This document shows, one piece after another, positions 1 to 5,778 of a DNA stretch of 6,635 bases; within the stretch, counting starts at the first letter, position 1; every line of letters starts with the position of its first letter. A program made the position numbers and the translations under genes. The stretch spans positions 1 through 6,635 of the forward strand of contig JAFMQP010000227.1 of NCBI GenBank assembly GCA_017354575.1. The letters run 5' to 3'. A model generated the notes under the pieces. The model was not told where the DNA came from, did not search any database, and was given only the letters and a program-made list of their open reading frames with translations. Source of the DNA: Acidothermales bacterium (GTDB lineage: Bacteria; Actinomycetota; Actinomycetes; Streptosporangiales; WHST01).

Positions 1-210
1 GTCAACCGTCCCAACCTCGACGGGACCTTCACGATCACGACGGAGAACGGCGAGACCCGGCGTGAGGTGTCGAGTGCTCGCGGCTACGAAGCCACCGTCG
101 CCAGGTTCGCCGACGCGGTGCTGGCAGGCAGGTCGGGCACCCAGTCCCTCCGGGCTGGACGGGCTACGAAGCGTCGCTCTGACCGACGCACTGGCCCGGT
201 CCGCGCGTGA
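1..210 (+). CDS. Gfo/Idh/MocA-like oxidoreductase, 3' fragment with displaced C-terminus
   Basis: This is the 3' end of a gene that starts outside the window; frame 1 is open from base 1 to a TGA at 208-210. The visible residues (a TFTITTENG strand segment, then a GYEATVARFADAVLAGR helix) resemble the C-terminal domain of Gfo/Idh/MocA NAD(P)-dependent sugar or cyclitol dehydrogenases, where a strand-rich sheet is followed by a 'F.DAV..G' helix. After about residue 43 the frame becomes Arg- and Ser-rich and unlike the family, while the expected tail continues in frame 2 (separate entry). The literal product is therefore probably altered at its C-terminus. The N-terminal Rossmann domain is not visible, so the family call rests on about 70 residues from memory of the family and is moderate. 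The gene is convergent with the solute-binding protein gene downstream. Confidence 0.6.
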   Translation, partial: VNRPNLDGTFTITTENGETRREVSSARGYEATVARFADAVLAGRSGTQSLRAGRATKRRSDRRTGPVRA

Positions 211-238
211 GGGCGTCACGGTGACTCTCACACCGTGA
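146..238 (+). pseudogene. Out-of-frame C-terminal tail of the upstream oxidoreductase
   Basis: Frame 2 over 146-238 reads PSGLDGLRSVALTDALARSA followed by a short REGVTVTLTP end and a TGA at 236-238. This is the kind of 'PSG.DGLRS..L..A...SAR.G' tail that closes many Gfo/Idh/MocA proteins, and it fits directly onto the frame-1 part of the gene. The shift can be placed at 123-132, where GGCA occurs twice in tandem. Removing one copy gives a continuous VLAGRAPSPSGLDGLRS junction. It is either a real 4-bp duplication that alters the end of the protein or an assembly or sequencing error. Confidence 0.6.
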
Positions 239-257
239 CCGACCCTTCAGCGGTCGC

Positions 258-284
258 GCCGAAGGCGTATGTCACGCCTTCGGC
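258..284. terminator. Candidate bidirectional terminator hairpin
   Basis: A perfect inverted repeat with arms GCCGAAGGCGT (258-268) and ACGCCTTCGGC (274-284) flanks a 5-nt loop. It lies in the short gap between two convergent genes. It also covers the last codons and the stop (272-274) of the minus-strand binding-protein gene. Neither side carries a T-tract, which is common for actinobacterial hairpin terminators, so the function is inferred from position and stem strength. Confidence 0.6.
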
Positions 285-1540
285 CGGCCGTTCGCGCTCT
301 TCATGAACTGCTGCTTCCAAGTCTGGTAGTCGAGCTGACCCCATGGCTGGACGTTCTGGTAGGTCTTGATCGGCACGTTGCGAAGGTGGCCGCCGATCAT
401 CTTCACCTTGCAGATGTAGTTGTTCTCGATCGGTGACCACGTCTTCGGGCTGATCTTGACCGGACCACGCGGCGCGACGATGGGAGTCGTCCGCAGCGCC
501 TTGGTGACCTTCGCCTTGTCACTCGCATCACCGTGCAGTTTCTTCATGGCCTCGACGACGAGCCGGGCCTTCGTGTAGGCGGCCTCGGCGTAGTAGCCGG
601 GATATGTGTGATACGCCTTGAAGTAGTCCGCGGTGAACTTGTTGTTGGCTGGGCTGTTGATGCCGTCGCAGTACTGGGCGGCCATCTCGTCGCCGAGCAC
701 GGCCTTCGGCGACTCCTGCGGCATGACGGAGTAGTCGAACACGGTGGTGTTCCCGTACAGCGGGATCTTGTTGTGCAGCCCGTACTTCTGATAGGTGCTG
801 GTGAAGCTCACCGAGCCCTGGCCGACGACCTCCGCGAAGACGGCCTGCGTGTTGTCCGGGATACCCGACACGTACGGGCTCCAGTCCGCGGTGGTCGTCG
901 GAGGCCACAGCACCTTGTCGATGTGCCCGCCGAGAGCCGTGAACTGCTTGATGAACCCACTGGCCGACAGCCAGCCGAACGCGTAGTCGTTGGCGAGCAC
1001 GGTCACGTGCCGCAGCTTCTTCGTCTGGTACAGGTACACAGCGGCCATGAGGTCAGGCTGGTCACAGCTCCATCCCGAGGCCAGCCCGTTGCCGAACTTC
1101 TGATAGTTCGTGAGCTGCTGGCCGCTGCACAGGGTCAGGTCGTCGACCGGGATCTTCTGCGGGTCGACGAACGACGCAACCGCACCCACCTCGTTGGCGA
1201 GAAGCGGACCCTCGAGGATGTTGATGTGCCTCACCTGGACCAGGTTCTTCGCGTCCGTGAGGGCGGTGTTCGGATCGCTGTGCGTGTCGACGAAGTGCGT
1301 GACGATCTTGTGCCCGTCCACCTTGTTGCCGAACGTCTTCAGGCCGAGGTTCCAACCGTCCCGCTCCTGGACGCCGTCCGGCGCGGCGATGCCGGTGAGC
1401 GGCACCTCGTAGCCGACCACGATGTCGTCGTTCCCCGAGGCCTTGCCGGAGCAGCCGGCGAGCACGGCGGCGCCGGCCAGCACAGCGCTGACTCCCGCGA
1501 TTGCTCGCGTGAGAACTCCCCGTCGTCCGATACCGGGCAT
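272..1540 (-). CDS. ABC transporter solute-binding lipoprotein, branched-chain amino acid (type I) family
   Basis: The product is a 422-residue extracytoplasmic solute-binding protein of the Leu/Ile/Val-type (Peripla_BP_6) family, which delivers ligands to an ABC importer. A lipoprotein signal is clear: basic n-region (GRRGVLTR), hydrophobic stretch (residues 13-28) and lipobox LAGC with the acylated Cys at residue 30. The mature part begins with the typical 'VGYEVPLTG' strand and continues through two alternating alpha/beta lobes to the end. Four further cysteines (138, 159, 291, 377) could form disulfides. An in-frame start at 1642 would put 34 residues ahead of the signal peptide, so 1540 is preferred; AAGGGG (1548-1553) lies 7 nt upstream of it. 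The gene follows the CMD-like gene on the same strand after 136 nt. No permease or ATPase is present in the window. Members of this family near aromatic catabolic genes often bind aromatic acids, so the ligand need not be an amino acid. Confidence 0.9.
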   Translation of the reverse strand: MPGIGRRGVLTRAIAGVSAVLAGAAVLAGCSGKASGNDDIVVGYEVPLTGIAAPDGVQERDGWNLGLKTFGNKVDGHKIVTHFVDTHSDPNTALTDAKNLVQVRHINILEGPLLANEVGAVASFVDPQKIPVDDLTLCSGQQLTNYQKFGNGLASGWSCDQPDLMAAVYLYQTKKLRHVTVLANDYAFGWLSASGFIKQFTALGGHIDKVLWPPTTTADWSPYVSGIPDNTQAVFAEVVGQGSVSFTSTYQKYGLHNKIPLYGNTTVFDYSVMPQESPKAVLGDEMAAQYCDGINSPANNKFTADYFKAYHTYPGYYAEAAYTKARLVVEAMKKLHGDASDKAKVTKALRTTPIVAPRGPVKISPKTWSPIENNYICKVKMIGGHLRNVPIKTYQNVQPWGQLDYQTWKQQFMKSANGRPKA

Positions 1541-1547
1541 GCGTCTA

Positions 1548-1553
1548 CCCCTT
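1548..1553 (-). promoter_or_regulatory. Ribosome binding site of the solute-binding protein gene
   Basis: On the minus strand AAGGGG lies 7 nt before the ATG at 1540. It decides between this start, which places the signal peptide at the N-terminus, and the in-frame upstream ATG at 1642. Confidence 0.65.
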
Positions 1554-1629
1554 ACGTCCGAGACAGGTCCGTGGACCGCGAGCGGGACGGTCCCCTTGGT
1601 ACCACCCGGACGGCCAGCGCGCAAGTAAC

Positions 1630-1653
1630 ATGCATTCGACAAAGTGTCGGATG
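1630..1653. promoter_or_regulatory. Candidate operator upstream of the solute-binding protein gene
   Basis: Two overlapping signals sit about 90 nt upstream of the start codon. The first is an inverted repeat with arms CATTCGACA (1633-1641) and TGTCGGATG (1645-1653), pairing at 8 of 9 positions around a 3-nt centre. The second is ATGCATTCGACAAAGTGT (1630-1647), which matches 13 of 18 bases, same orientation, of a site at 5793-5810 between the dehydrogenase and LeuA-like genes. Position and symmetry suggest a transcription factor site. A weak stem-loop is the alternative. Confidence 0.4.
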
Positions 1654-1676
1654 TATATGCTACGGCGAGCCCCTAC

Positions 1677-2252
1677 TCAGCCTTTCACGGACATCGCGCC
1701 GGACGGGATCACGGAGCCGTCGCCGTGCGGTTCGATGCTCCAGCTCTTGGCCATCCTGTTGCCCCCCATCGTGAGCATGAAGAACGCGGCGAGCTCGATG
1801 ACCTCCGCATGCGAGTAGAACCGTTCGAGTTCGGCGTAGACCTCCGCGTCGCGCCCGTCGTCGAGCGTGAGCGTGCGCGCGTAGTGCAGTGCGGCCCGCG
1901 TCTTCGGGTCTGGGTGCTCCCAGTCGGGCAGTGCGCAGGACATCTGCTCCTCGGCACTGATCTGCGCTGGCGGCGAGGTCTGGCCGGCACAGAACTCGCA
2001 TCCGATCATCTGCGCGATCTGGATCCGGCACAGCTCCTTGATCCGGTGCGGGACGTTCCCGCCCCTGTGCAGCATGTCCCAGTAGCGGGCGAACTCCTGC
2101 GCCACAGCGCTGTCGTGACCCATGGTGCGATACCACGACGGCGGTGGGCTCTTGGTCTCCGCCGCCCTTTCGATCACCTCCCGCAGGCCCGGATCGGTGA
2201 TCTCGTCGTCGGAGAGTTGCGGAACATTGGGAGAGTGTGCATTCAGCGACAT
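1677..2252 (-). CDS. Carboxymuconolactone decarboxylase (CMD)/AhpD-like family protein
   Basis: The product is a 191-residue, all-helical protein of the CMD/AhpD superfamily. The core motif is E73-x11-C85-E-F-C88, the CxxC spacing used by AhpD-type thiol peroxidases. AhpD's two proton-relay histidines are replaced by F87 (inside the CxxC) and T92 (four residues after the second Cys). A second helical region (SHAEVIELAAFFMLTMGGNR, 147-166) matches the end of the fold. The protein could be a thiol-redox protein with altered chemistry, or a decarboxylase or lactone-acting enzyme of the pathway; sequence cannot separate these. The start at 2252 is chosen because in-frame sequence further upstream is low-complexity Arg/Ser/Pro and runs into the divergent gene. 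The ribosome site there is weak (GGTAAG). It is divergent from the cyclase gene (77 nt between starts) and probably co-transcribed with the binding-protein gene downstream. Confidence 0.85.
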   Translation of the reverse strand: MSLNAHSPNVPQLSDDEITDPGLREVIERAAETKSPPPSWYRTMGHDSAVAQEFARYWDMLHRGGNVPHRIKELCRIQIAQMIGCEFCAGQTSPPAQISAEEQMSCALPDWEHPDPKTRAALHYARTLTLDDGRDAEVYAELERFYSHAEVIELAAFFMLTMGGNRMAKSWSIEPHGDGSVIPSGAMSVKG

Positions 2253-2329
2253 GGTCTTACCATGAGCACGGCGCAGAGCCGTCGTCAAGATTCCTCGACG
2301 CGACTCGTCACGCAGCAGAAGGGAGCGCC
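2253..2329. promoter_or_regulatory. Divergent intergenic region, CMD-like and cyclase genes
   Basis: These 77 nt must hold the promoters or leaders of both the minus-strand CMD-like gene and the plus-strand cyclase-monooxygenase-cupin run. I see no convincing -35/-10 pair and no copy of the ATGCAT-containing motif found at the other two promoter regions. The only clear element is the ribosome site AAGGGAG at 2319-2325, 4 nt before the cyclase ATG. Confidence 0.45.
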
Positions 2330-3019
2330 ATGCGGATCGTTGATCTGTCGCAGGACATCTACCAGGGGATGCTGGTCTACCCGGGCCACTCCAAGACGGC
2401 GATGTGGGACCATGCGTCACACGAGGAGACCGCGGAACGGTTCGAGAGCGATTTCTCGTTCCAGACGAAGGCGTTCACGATGAACGACAACGGGCCCACT
2501 CACGTCGACGCCTACTCACACCTGGACCCGAGCGCGGACGCCGCGACGATCGACGAGATGGACCTGGGCCTGTTCGTCGGACCCAGCCTCTGCATCGACG
2601 TGAGTGACGTGCCACCGCGAACGGACATCACGCCTGAGCACCTCGATGCAGCCGTCGAGCGCGCGCAACAGGAGCCTGCGCCTGGCGACATCCTGCTGCT
2701 CTACACGGGCACCTGGAACAAGTACGTGGACGACCGCCGCTACCTCAGCGACTTTCCAGGACTGGGACATGAGGCGAGCGAGTGGATCGAGTCGCACCGC
2801 ATCAAGGCCTTCGGCGTGGACAGCCCGACCCCGGACAACCCGGCGAGCAAGACGTATCCGTGCCACCTGATGTCCAGGCGTTCCGGCATCACGCATTACG
2901 AGAACCTGGCGCACCTCGACGAGGTCGTGAACACGAGGTTCGTCTTCGTCGGCCTGCCGCTGAAGCTTCGCGGCGCCCACGGCGGCCCTACGCGAGCCGC
3001 GGCCATCTACGACCTCTGA
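2330..3019 (+). CDS. Cyclase family metal-dependent hydrolase (kynurenine formamidase-like)
   Basis: The 229-residue product belongs to the cyclase/KynB family (PF04199), divalent-metal hydrolases that open amides, formamides or lactams such as N-formylkynurenine and isatin. The signature HxGTHxDxPxH appears as NDNGPTHVDAYSH: H58, D60 and H64 are kept, but the first metal-binding His is Asn54. Downstream, H179 and E191 have the 12-residue spacing expected for the second metal site. The closing 'GLPLKLRGAHGGPTRAAAIYDL' block fits the family C-terminus. The start at 2330 has a strong AAGGGAG site 4 nt upstream; the 31 upstream in-frame residues do not belong to the fold. It is first in a plus-strand run, 28 nt before the monooxygenase gene, which suggests hydrolysis of an amide or lactam formed after hydroxylation. 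The exact substrate is unknown. Confidence 0.88.
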   Translation: MRIVDLSQDIYQGMLVYPGHSKTAMWDHASHEETAERFESDFSFQTKAFTMNDNGPTHVDAYSHLDPSADAATIDEMDLGLFVGPSLCIDVSDVPPRTDITPEHLDAAVERAQQEPAPGDILLLYTGTWNKYVDDRRYLSDFPGLGHEASEWIESHRIKAFGVDSPTPDNPASKTYPCHLMSRRSGITHYENLAHLDEVVNTRFVFVGLPLKLRGAHGGPTRAAAIYDL

Positions 3020-3047
3020 ACCGAGGGGACGTCGAAACGGACGTGCG

Positions 3048-4277
3048 GTGGTGATGGCGATCACTCCCGGCTCGGCGGCACCACGCAGGCCGCGTGCGGT
3101 CGTCGCGGGCGGGTCGATCGGAGGGCTGACCGCGGCGTTGTTGTTGCGGGACATAGGTTTCGACGTGTCCGTCTACGAACGGTCCCGGTCGCAGCTCGCC
3201 GGTCGGGGTGCGGGGATCATCGCGCACGAGGTGACGCTGCGCTATCTCGTCGACAGCGGTCGGCGGCTCGACGACCTGACGATCGAGGGCGGGCTGCTCC
3301 GCTACGTCGACGAGACCGGCGGGACCGTGCACGAGGCACCGAGTAACTACAGGTACACGTCCTGGCAGGCGCTCTATCGCGGACTGCTCGAGCTGTTCGA
3401 TGAGCGCCGCTACCACTACGGTCACGCACTCACCGCGGTCCGCCAGGACGACCAGGGGGTCGACGTGTCACTTTCGACCGGCGCTACCGAGCGTTGCGAC
3501 CTGCTCGTGTGCGCCGACGGTGTGTCGTCGACCGCGCGGAGCCTGCTGCTCCCGGAGGTCGAGCCTTCGTACGCCGGTTACGTCGGCTGGCGAGGAATCA
3601 TCCCCGGCGCGGACGTGCGGCAGGGGCTGTTGCACGAGTTGCGGTTCGACATCACGTACCAGTTGCTCCGGGCCGGCGGTCACATCCTCGCGTATCCGAT
3701 CCCGACCGCGGATGGGCACTCGGACGGCGGCGACATCTTCCTGAACTGGGTCTGGTATCGCAACGTGCCGCGGGAACGGTTTCGCTGGTTGATGGCCGAT
3801 CACGAAGGCACGCTGCACTCGTTGTCGCTGCCGGCGCCCAGCGTCCGTGCCGATGTACTCGACGAACTGAACGCGGCGGCGGAGACGCAGCTCGCCCCGG
3901 CGCTCGCCGAACTCGTGCTGAGCACGGCGCAGCCCTTCGTCCAGACGATCGTAGACGTCGAGGTCCCGCGCCAGGTGCTCGGACGCGTCTGCCTGCTCGG
4001 GGACGCCGCGTTCGTCGCTCGCCCACACGCCGCCGCGGGCACGGCGAAGGCGGCGGCGGACGCCTGGGCACTCGCGGAGGCGCTGCGAAAGGCGGACTCG
4101 CTCGACGACGGCCTGGCCCGTTGGGAGACGACACAGCTCGCTCTCGGTCGACAACTCGTGGCGCGTACTCGTACGCTTGGCGACGGTGCGCAGTTCGAGC
4201 GCTCATGGCGCCCGGGGAGTACCGACTTGCTCTTCGGGCTGTGGGCTCCCGGTGATGCGCGCTTTCTGCCGCGATGA
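3048..4277 (+). CDS. FAD-dependent aromatic monooxygenase, 2,6-dihydroxypyridine 3-monooxygenase-like
   Basis: The 409-residue product is a single-component class A flavoprotein monooxygenase (NAD(P)H + O2, aromatic ring hydroxylation). The FAD Rossmann motif is GGSIGG at 21-26, ending the second strand with E44-R45. The 'DG' motif is CADGVSS (155-161), and the 'GD' motif GRVCLLGDAA (312-321) leads into RPHAAAGTAKAAADA. Blocks GGHILAYPIP, LNWVWYRNV and the RPHAAAG stretch match my recollection of Arthrobacter DHPH, which makes 2,3,6-trihydroxypyridine, more closely than generic salicylate hydroxylases. The substrate is therefore plausibly an N-heteroaromatic or similar hydroxylated ring. The length is normal for the family. 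Three tandem starts are possible (GTG 3048, GTG 3051, ATG 3054); the nearest purine-rich site (AACGGA, ending 3041) favours the first two. The gene lies 28 nt after the cyclase and 51 nt before the cupin. Confidence 0.9.
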   Translation: MVMAITPGSAAPRRPRAVVAGGSIGGLTAALLLRDIGFDVSVYERSRSQLAGRGAGIIAHEVTLRYLVDSGRRLDDLTIEGGLLRYVDETGGTVHEAPSNYRYTSWQALYRGLLELFDERRYHYGHALTAVRQDDQGVDVSLSTGATERCDLLVCADGVSSTARSLLLPEVEPSYAGYVGWRGIIPGADVRQGLLHELRFDITYQLLRAGGHILAYPIPTADGHSDGGDIFLNWVWYRNVPRERFRWLMADHEGTLHSLSLPAPSVRADVLDELNAAAETQLAPALAELVLSTAQPFVQTIVDVEVPRQVLGRVCLLGDAAFVARPHAAAGTAKAAADAWALAEALRKADSLDDGLARWETTQLALGRQLVARTRTLGDGAQFERSWRPGSTDLLFGLWAPGDARFLPR

Positions 4278-4312
4278 ATGCGCGTCCCGTACGCCGCGAG
4301 GCCCGGGCACGC

Positions 4313-4320
4313 GAGAGGAG
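4313..4320 (+). promoter_or_regulatory. Ribosome binding site of the cupin gene
   Basis: A purine-rich GAGAGGAG-type stretch ends 8 nt before the ATG at 4329. It supports that start over the in-frame ATG at 4278, which would add 17 Arg-rich residues. Confidence 0.6.
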
Positions 4321-4328
4321 AGCGACGC

Positions 4329-4727
4329 ATGGCCGAGGTGGTCGTTGTCCGAGGCGACGGGCTGGATTCGAACACACCGCAGACTCCCGGTCTGCAGCGT
4401 TTCGAGGCGGTCTCCACGCGAATGGCGTCGTCGGAGAAACTGTGGATGGGACTGTCGGTGCTCCCCGCCGGGGAACGGACGGGTGTGCACCACCACGGCG
4501 ACTCCGAGACCGCGGTCTACGTGTTGAGCGGTGTCGGTCGATGGTGGGTCGGTGACAACTTCGACCAGATGCGCGAAGCACACGCGGGCGATTTCGTCTT
4601 CATCCCACCGGGTGTGGTCCACTGGGAGGAGAACCCGAGTGAGACCGAACCGGTGCGGATGATCGTCTCTCGCAGTACGCAGGACGCCATCGTGGTCAAC
4701 CTCGACGTGGACCTGGACGCGCGATAG
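4329..4727 (+). CDS. Single-domain cupin protein
   Basis: The product is a 132-residue monocupin. Motif 1 is G48-x5-H54-H-H56-x3-E60, and motif 2 is G87-x5-P-P-G95-x2-H98-x3-N102. All residues of the usual metal site (H54, H56, E60, H98) are present, so a bound Fe, Mn or Ni is likely. Small cupins of this shape include dioxygenases, isomerases and sugar- or ligand-binding proteins. In this run it could be a ring-opening dioxygenase or an isomerase, which is inference from position. The N-terminal 30 residues and the conserved-looking end (ARSTQ-like SRSTQDAIVVNLD) resemble uncharacterised actinobacterial cupins. It is the last gene of the plus-strand run and its stop is only 3 nt from that of the convergent dehydrogenase gene. 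I see no clear hairpin terminator between them. Confidence 0.88.
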   Translation: MAEVVVVRGDGLDSNTPQTPGLQRFEAVSTRMASSEKLWMGLSVLPAGERTGVHHHGDSETAVYVLSGVGRWWVGDNFDQMREAHAGDFVFIPPGVVHWEENPSETEPVRMIVSRSTQDAIVVNLDVDLDAR

Positions 4728-4730
4728 GCG

Positions 4731-5744
4731 TCAACGGTCCGCGGTGACCTCGAGGACCACCTTGAGCTGACCGGAGTCGTTGCAGGCGGCGAACGCGTCC
4801 CGCGCGTCGGCGAGGTCGAACCTCGCGGACAACAACGCCGAGAGCTGTACGGTCCCGGATGCCGTGAGCGCTATCGCCCTGTCGTAGTCGCGTGGCCGCG
4901 CGGCCCGGGGGTTGATGATCGCGAGCTCACGGTAGTACCACTCGTATGTCGGCATCCCGTCGGCGGTGGGCGACGTCGTCCCGAAGACGAGCACGGTCGC
5001 TCCGAGACAGGCGGAGAGCATCGCCTGCCGAAGCGTCTCCTCCTTCCCGACGCATTCGACGGCAAGGTCCACGCCTCGGCCGTCGGTCACCTCGCGGACG
5101 ACGCCCTCGGCATCCTCGGGCGATGCGACCGCCACGGCCCCTAGCCGGGTTGCCAGCTCGCGCTTGGCGCGCGACCTGGTGACGCCGATGATCGTCTCGA
5201 CACCTCTCGCGCGCAGCAGCTGCAGGTGCAGCAACCCGGAGACTCCGAGACCGATGACGACCGCGGTCTGTCCGGGGAACACGTCGACCTGCGCCTGCGC
5301 GTGGACGCAGGTACCGAGGACCTGCAGGAGTGCCGCATCGTCGTCGGGGACCGACGGAGGGATCGGGTGCAGGTACGCGTCGTCCACTGCCAACAGGTCG
5401 GCGAAACCGCCGTCGACGTCCCGCCCGAGTAGGGCACCGTCCGGGCACAGGTGTGGGCGATCGGCGCGGCAGACGGCACACGACCCGCATGCGGAGCTCG
5501 GGTTCACCAAGACGCGAGTGCCTACGGGCAGAGAACTGCCGGTGCCGGCAACCGCCACGCTACCGACGATCTCGTGACCGAGGACCCTCGGATAGGCGAC
5601 GGGAATCTTGCCGGACACGATCTTCACGTCCGTTCCGCAGACGCCGGCTCGTTCGACCCGCACGACGGTCCGGCTGGACGCATCGGGTGCCGGCACGTCA
5701 CGGACCGCGATCGTGCCCGGGCCGTCCACGAGTACCGCCCTCAT
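4731..5744 (-). CDS. Zinc-dependent alcohol dehydrogenase (MDR superfamily)
   Basis: The 337-residue product is a medium-chain dehydrogenase/reductase that oxidises an alcohol with NAD(P). The catalytic zinc residues are C36 (GVCGTD), H57 and E58 (VLGHE). The structural zinc lobe has C86, C89, C92 and C100 (ACGSCAVC then HLC). The Rossmann motif is GLGVSG at 165-170. Length and order match the family from the MRAVLV start to the DLADARDAF and 'KVVLEV' end, close to threonine/sorbitol dehydrogenase-like members. The start at 5744 is supported by GGAGGGAG (5753-5760) 8 nt upstream. The same frame stays open for another 777 nt, but that part lies antisense to the LeuA-like gene and is not part of this protein. 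The gene is divergent from the LeuA-like gene (96 nt apart) and convergent with the cupin. It probably oxidises a pathway intermediate; the substrate is unknown. Confidence 0.92.
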   Translation of the reverse strand: MRAVLVDGPGTIAVRDVPAPDASSRTVVRVERAGVCGTDVKIVSGKIPVAYPRVLGHEIVGSVAVAGTGSSLPVGTRVLVNPSSACGSCAVCRADRPHLCPDGALLGRDVDGGFADLLAVDDAYLHPIPPSVPDDDAALLQVLGTCVHAQAQVDVFPGQTAVVIGLGVSGLLHLQLLRARGVETIIGVTRSRAKRELATRLGAVAVASPEDAEGVVREVTDGRGVDLAVECVGKEETLRQAMLSACLGATVLVFGTTSPTADGMPTYEWYYRELAIINPRAARPRDYDRAIALTASGTVQLSALLSARFDLADARDAFAACNDSGQLKVVLEVTADR

Positions 5745-5752
5745 CGGTGACG

Positions 5753-5760
5753 CTCCCTCC
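5753..5760 (-). promoter_or_regulatory. Ribosome binding site of the dehydrogenase gene
   Basis: The minus strand reads GGAGGGAG 8 nt before the ATG at 5744. This strong site fixes the start, even though the reading frame remains open far upstream. Confidence 0.7.
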
Positions 5761-5778
5761 AGGCTTGACGCGTTCGCC

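Noticed and set aside
1566..1594. Short palindromes GGTCC-GT-GGACC and GGGAC-G-GTCCC in the leader of the solute-binding protein gene
   Set aside because: The arms are only 5 bp in GC-rich sequence, where such repeats are expected often. No riboswitch-like structure could be supported.
533..1774. Long plus-strand open frame (413 codons) opposite the solute-binding protein gene
   Set aside because: It is fully antisense to a well-supported lipoprotein gene, is rich in Arg/Val/Gly/Leu without domain structure, and reflects high-GC codon bias on the opposite strand.
2253..2420. N-terminal extension of the CMD-like protein by 56 residues
   Set aside because: The sequence is Ser/Arg/Pro-rich, overlaps the divergent cyclase gene and would remove all room for promoters.
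1644..2483. Plus-strand open frame (279 codons) across the CMD-like gene and into the cyclase gene
   Set aside because: It is antisense to the CMD-like gene and then out of frame within the cyclase, with low-complexity Arg-rich sequence.
3468..4154. Minus-strand open frame (228 codons) within the monooxygenase gene
   Set aside because: It is a shadow of a clear flavoprotein gene, with Arg/Val-rich composition and no motifs.
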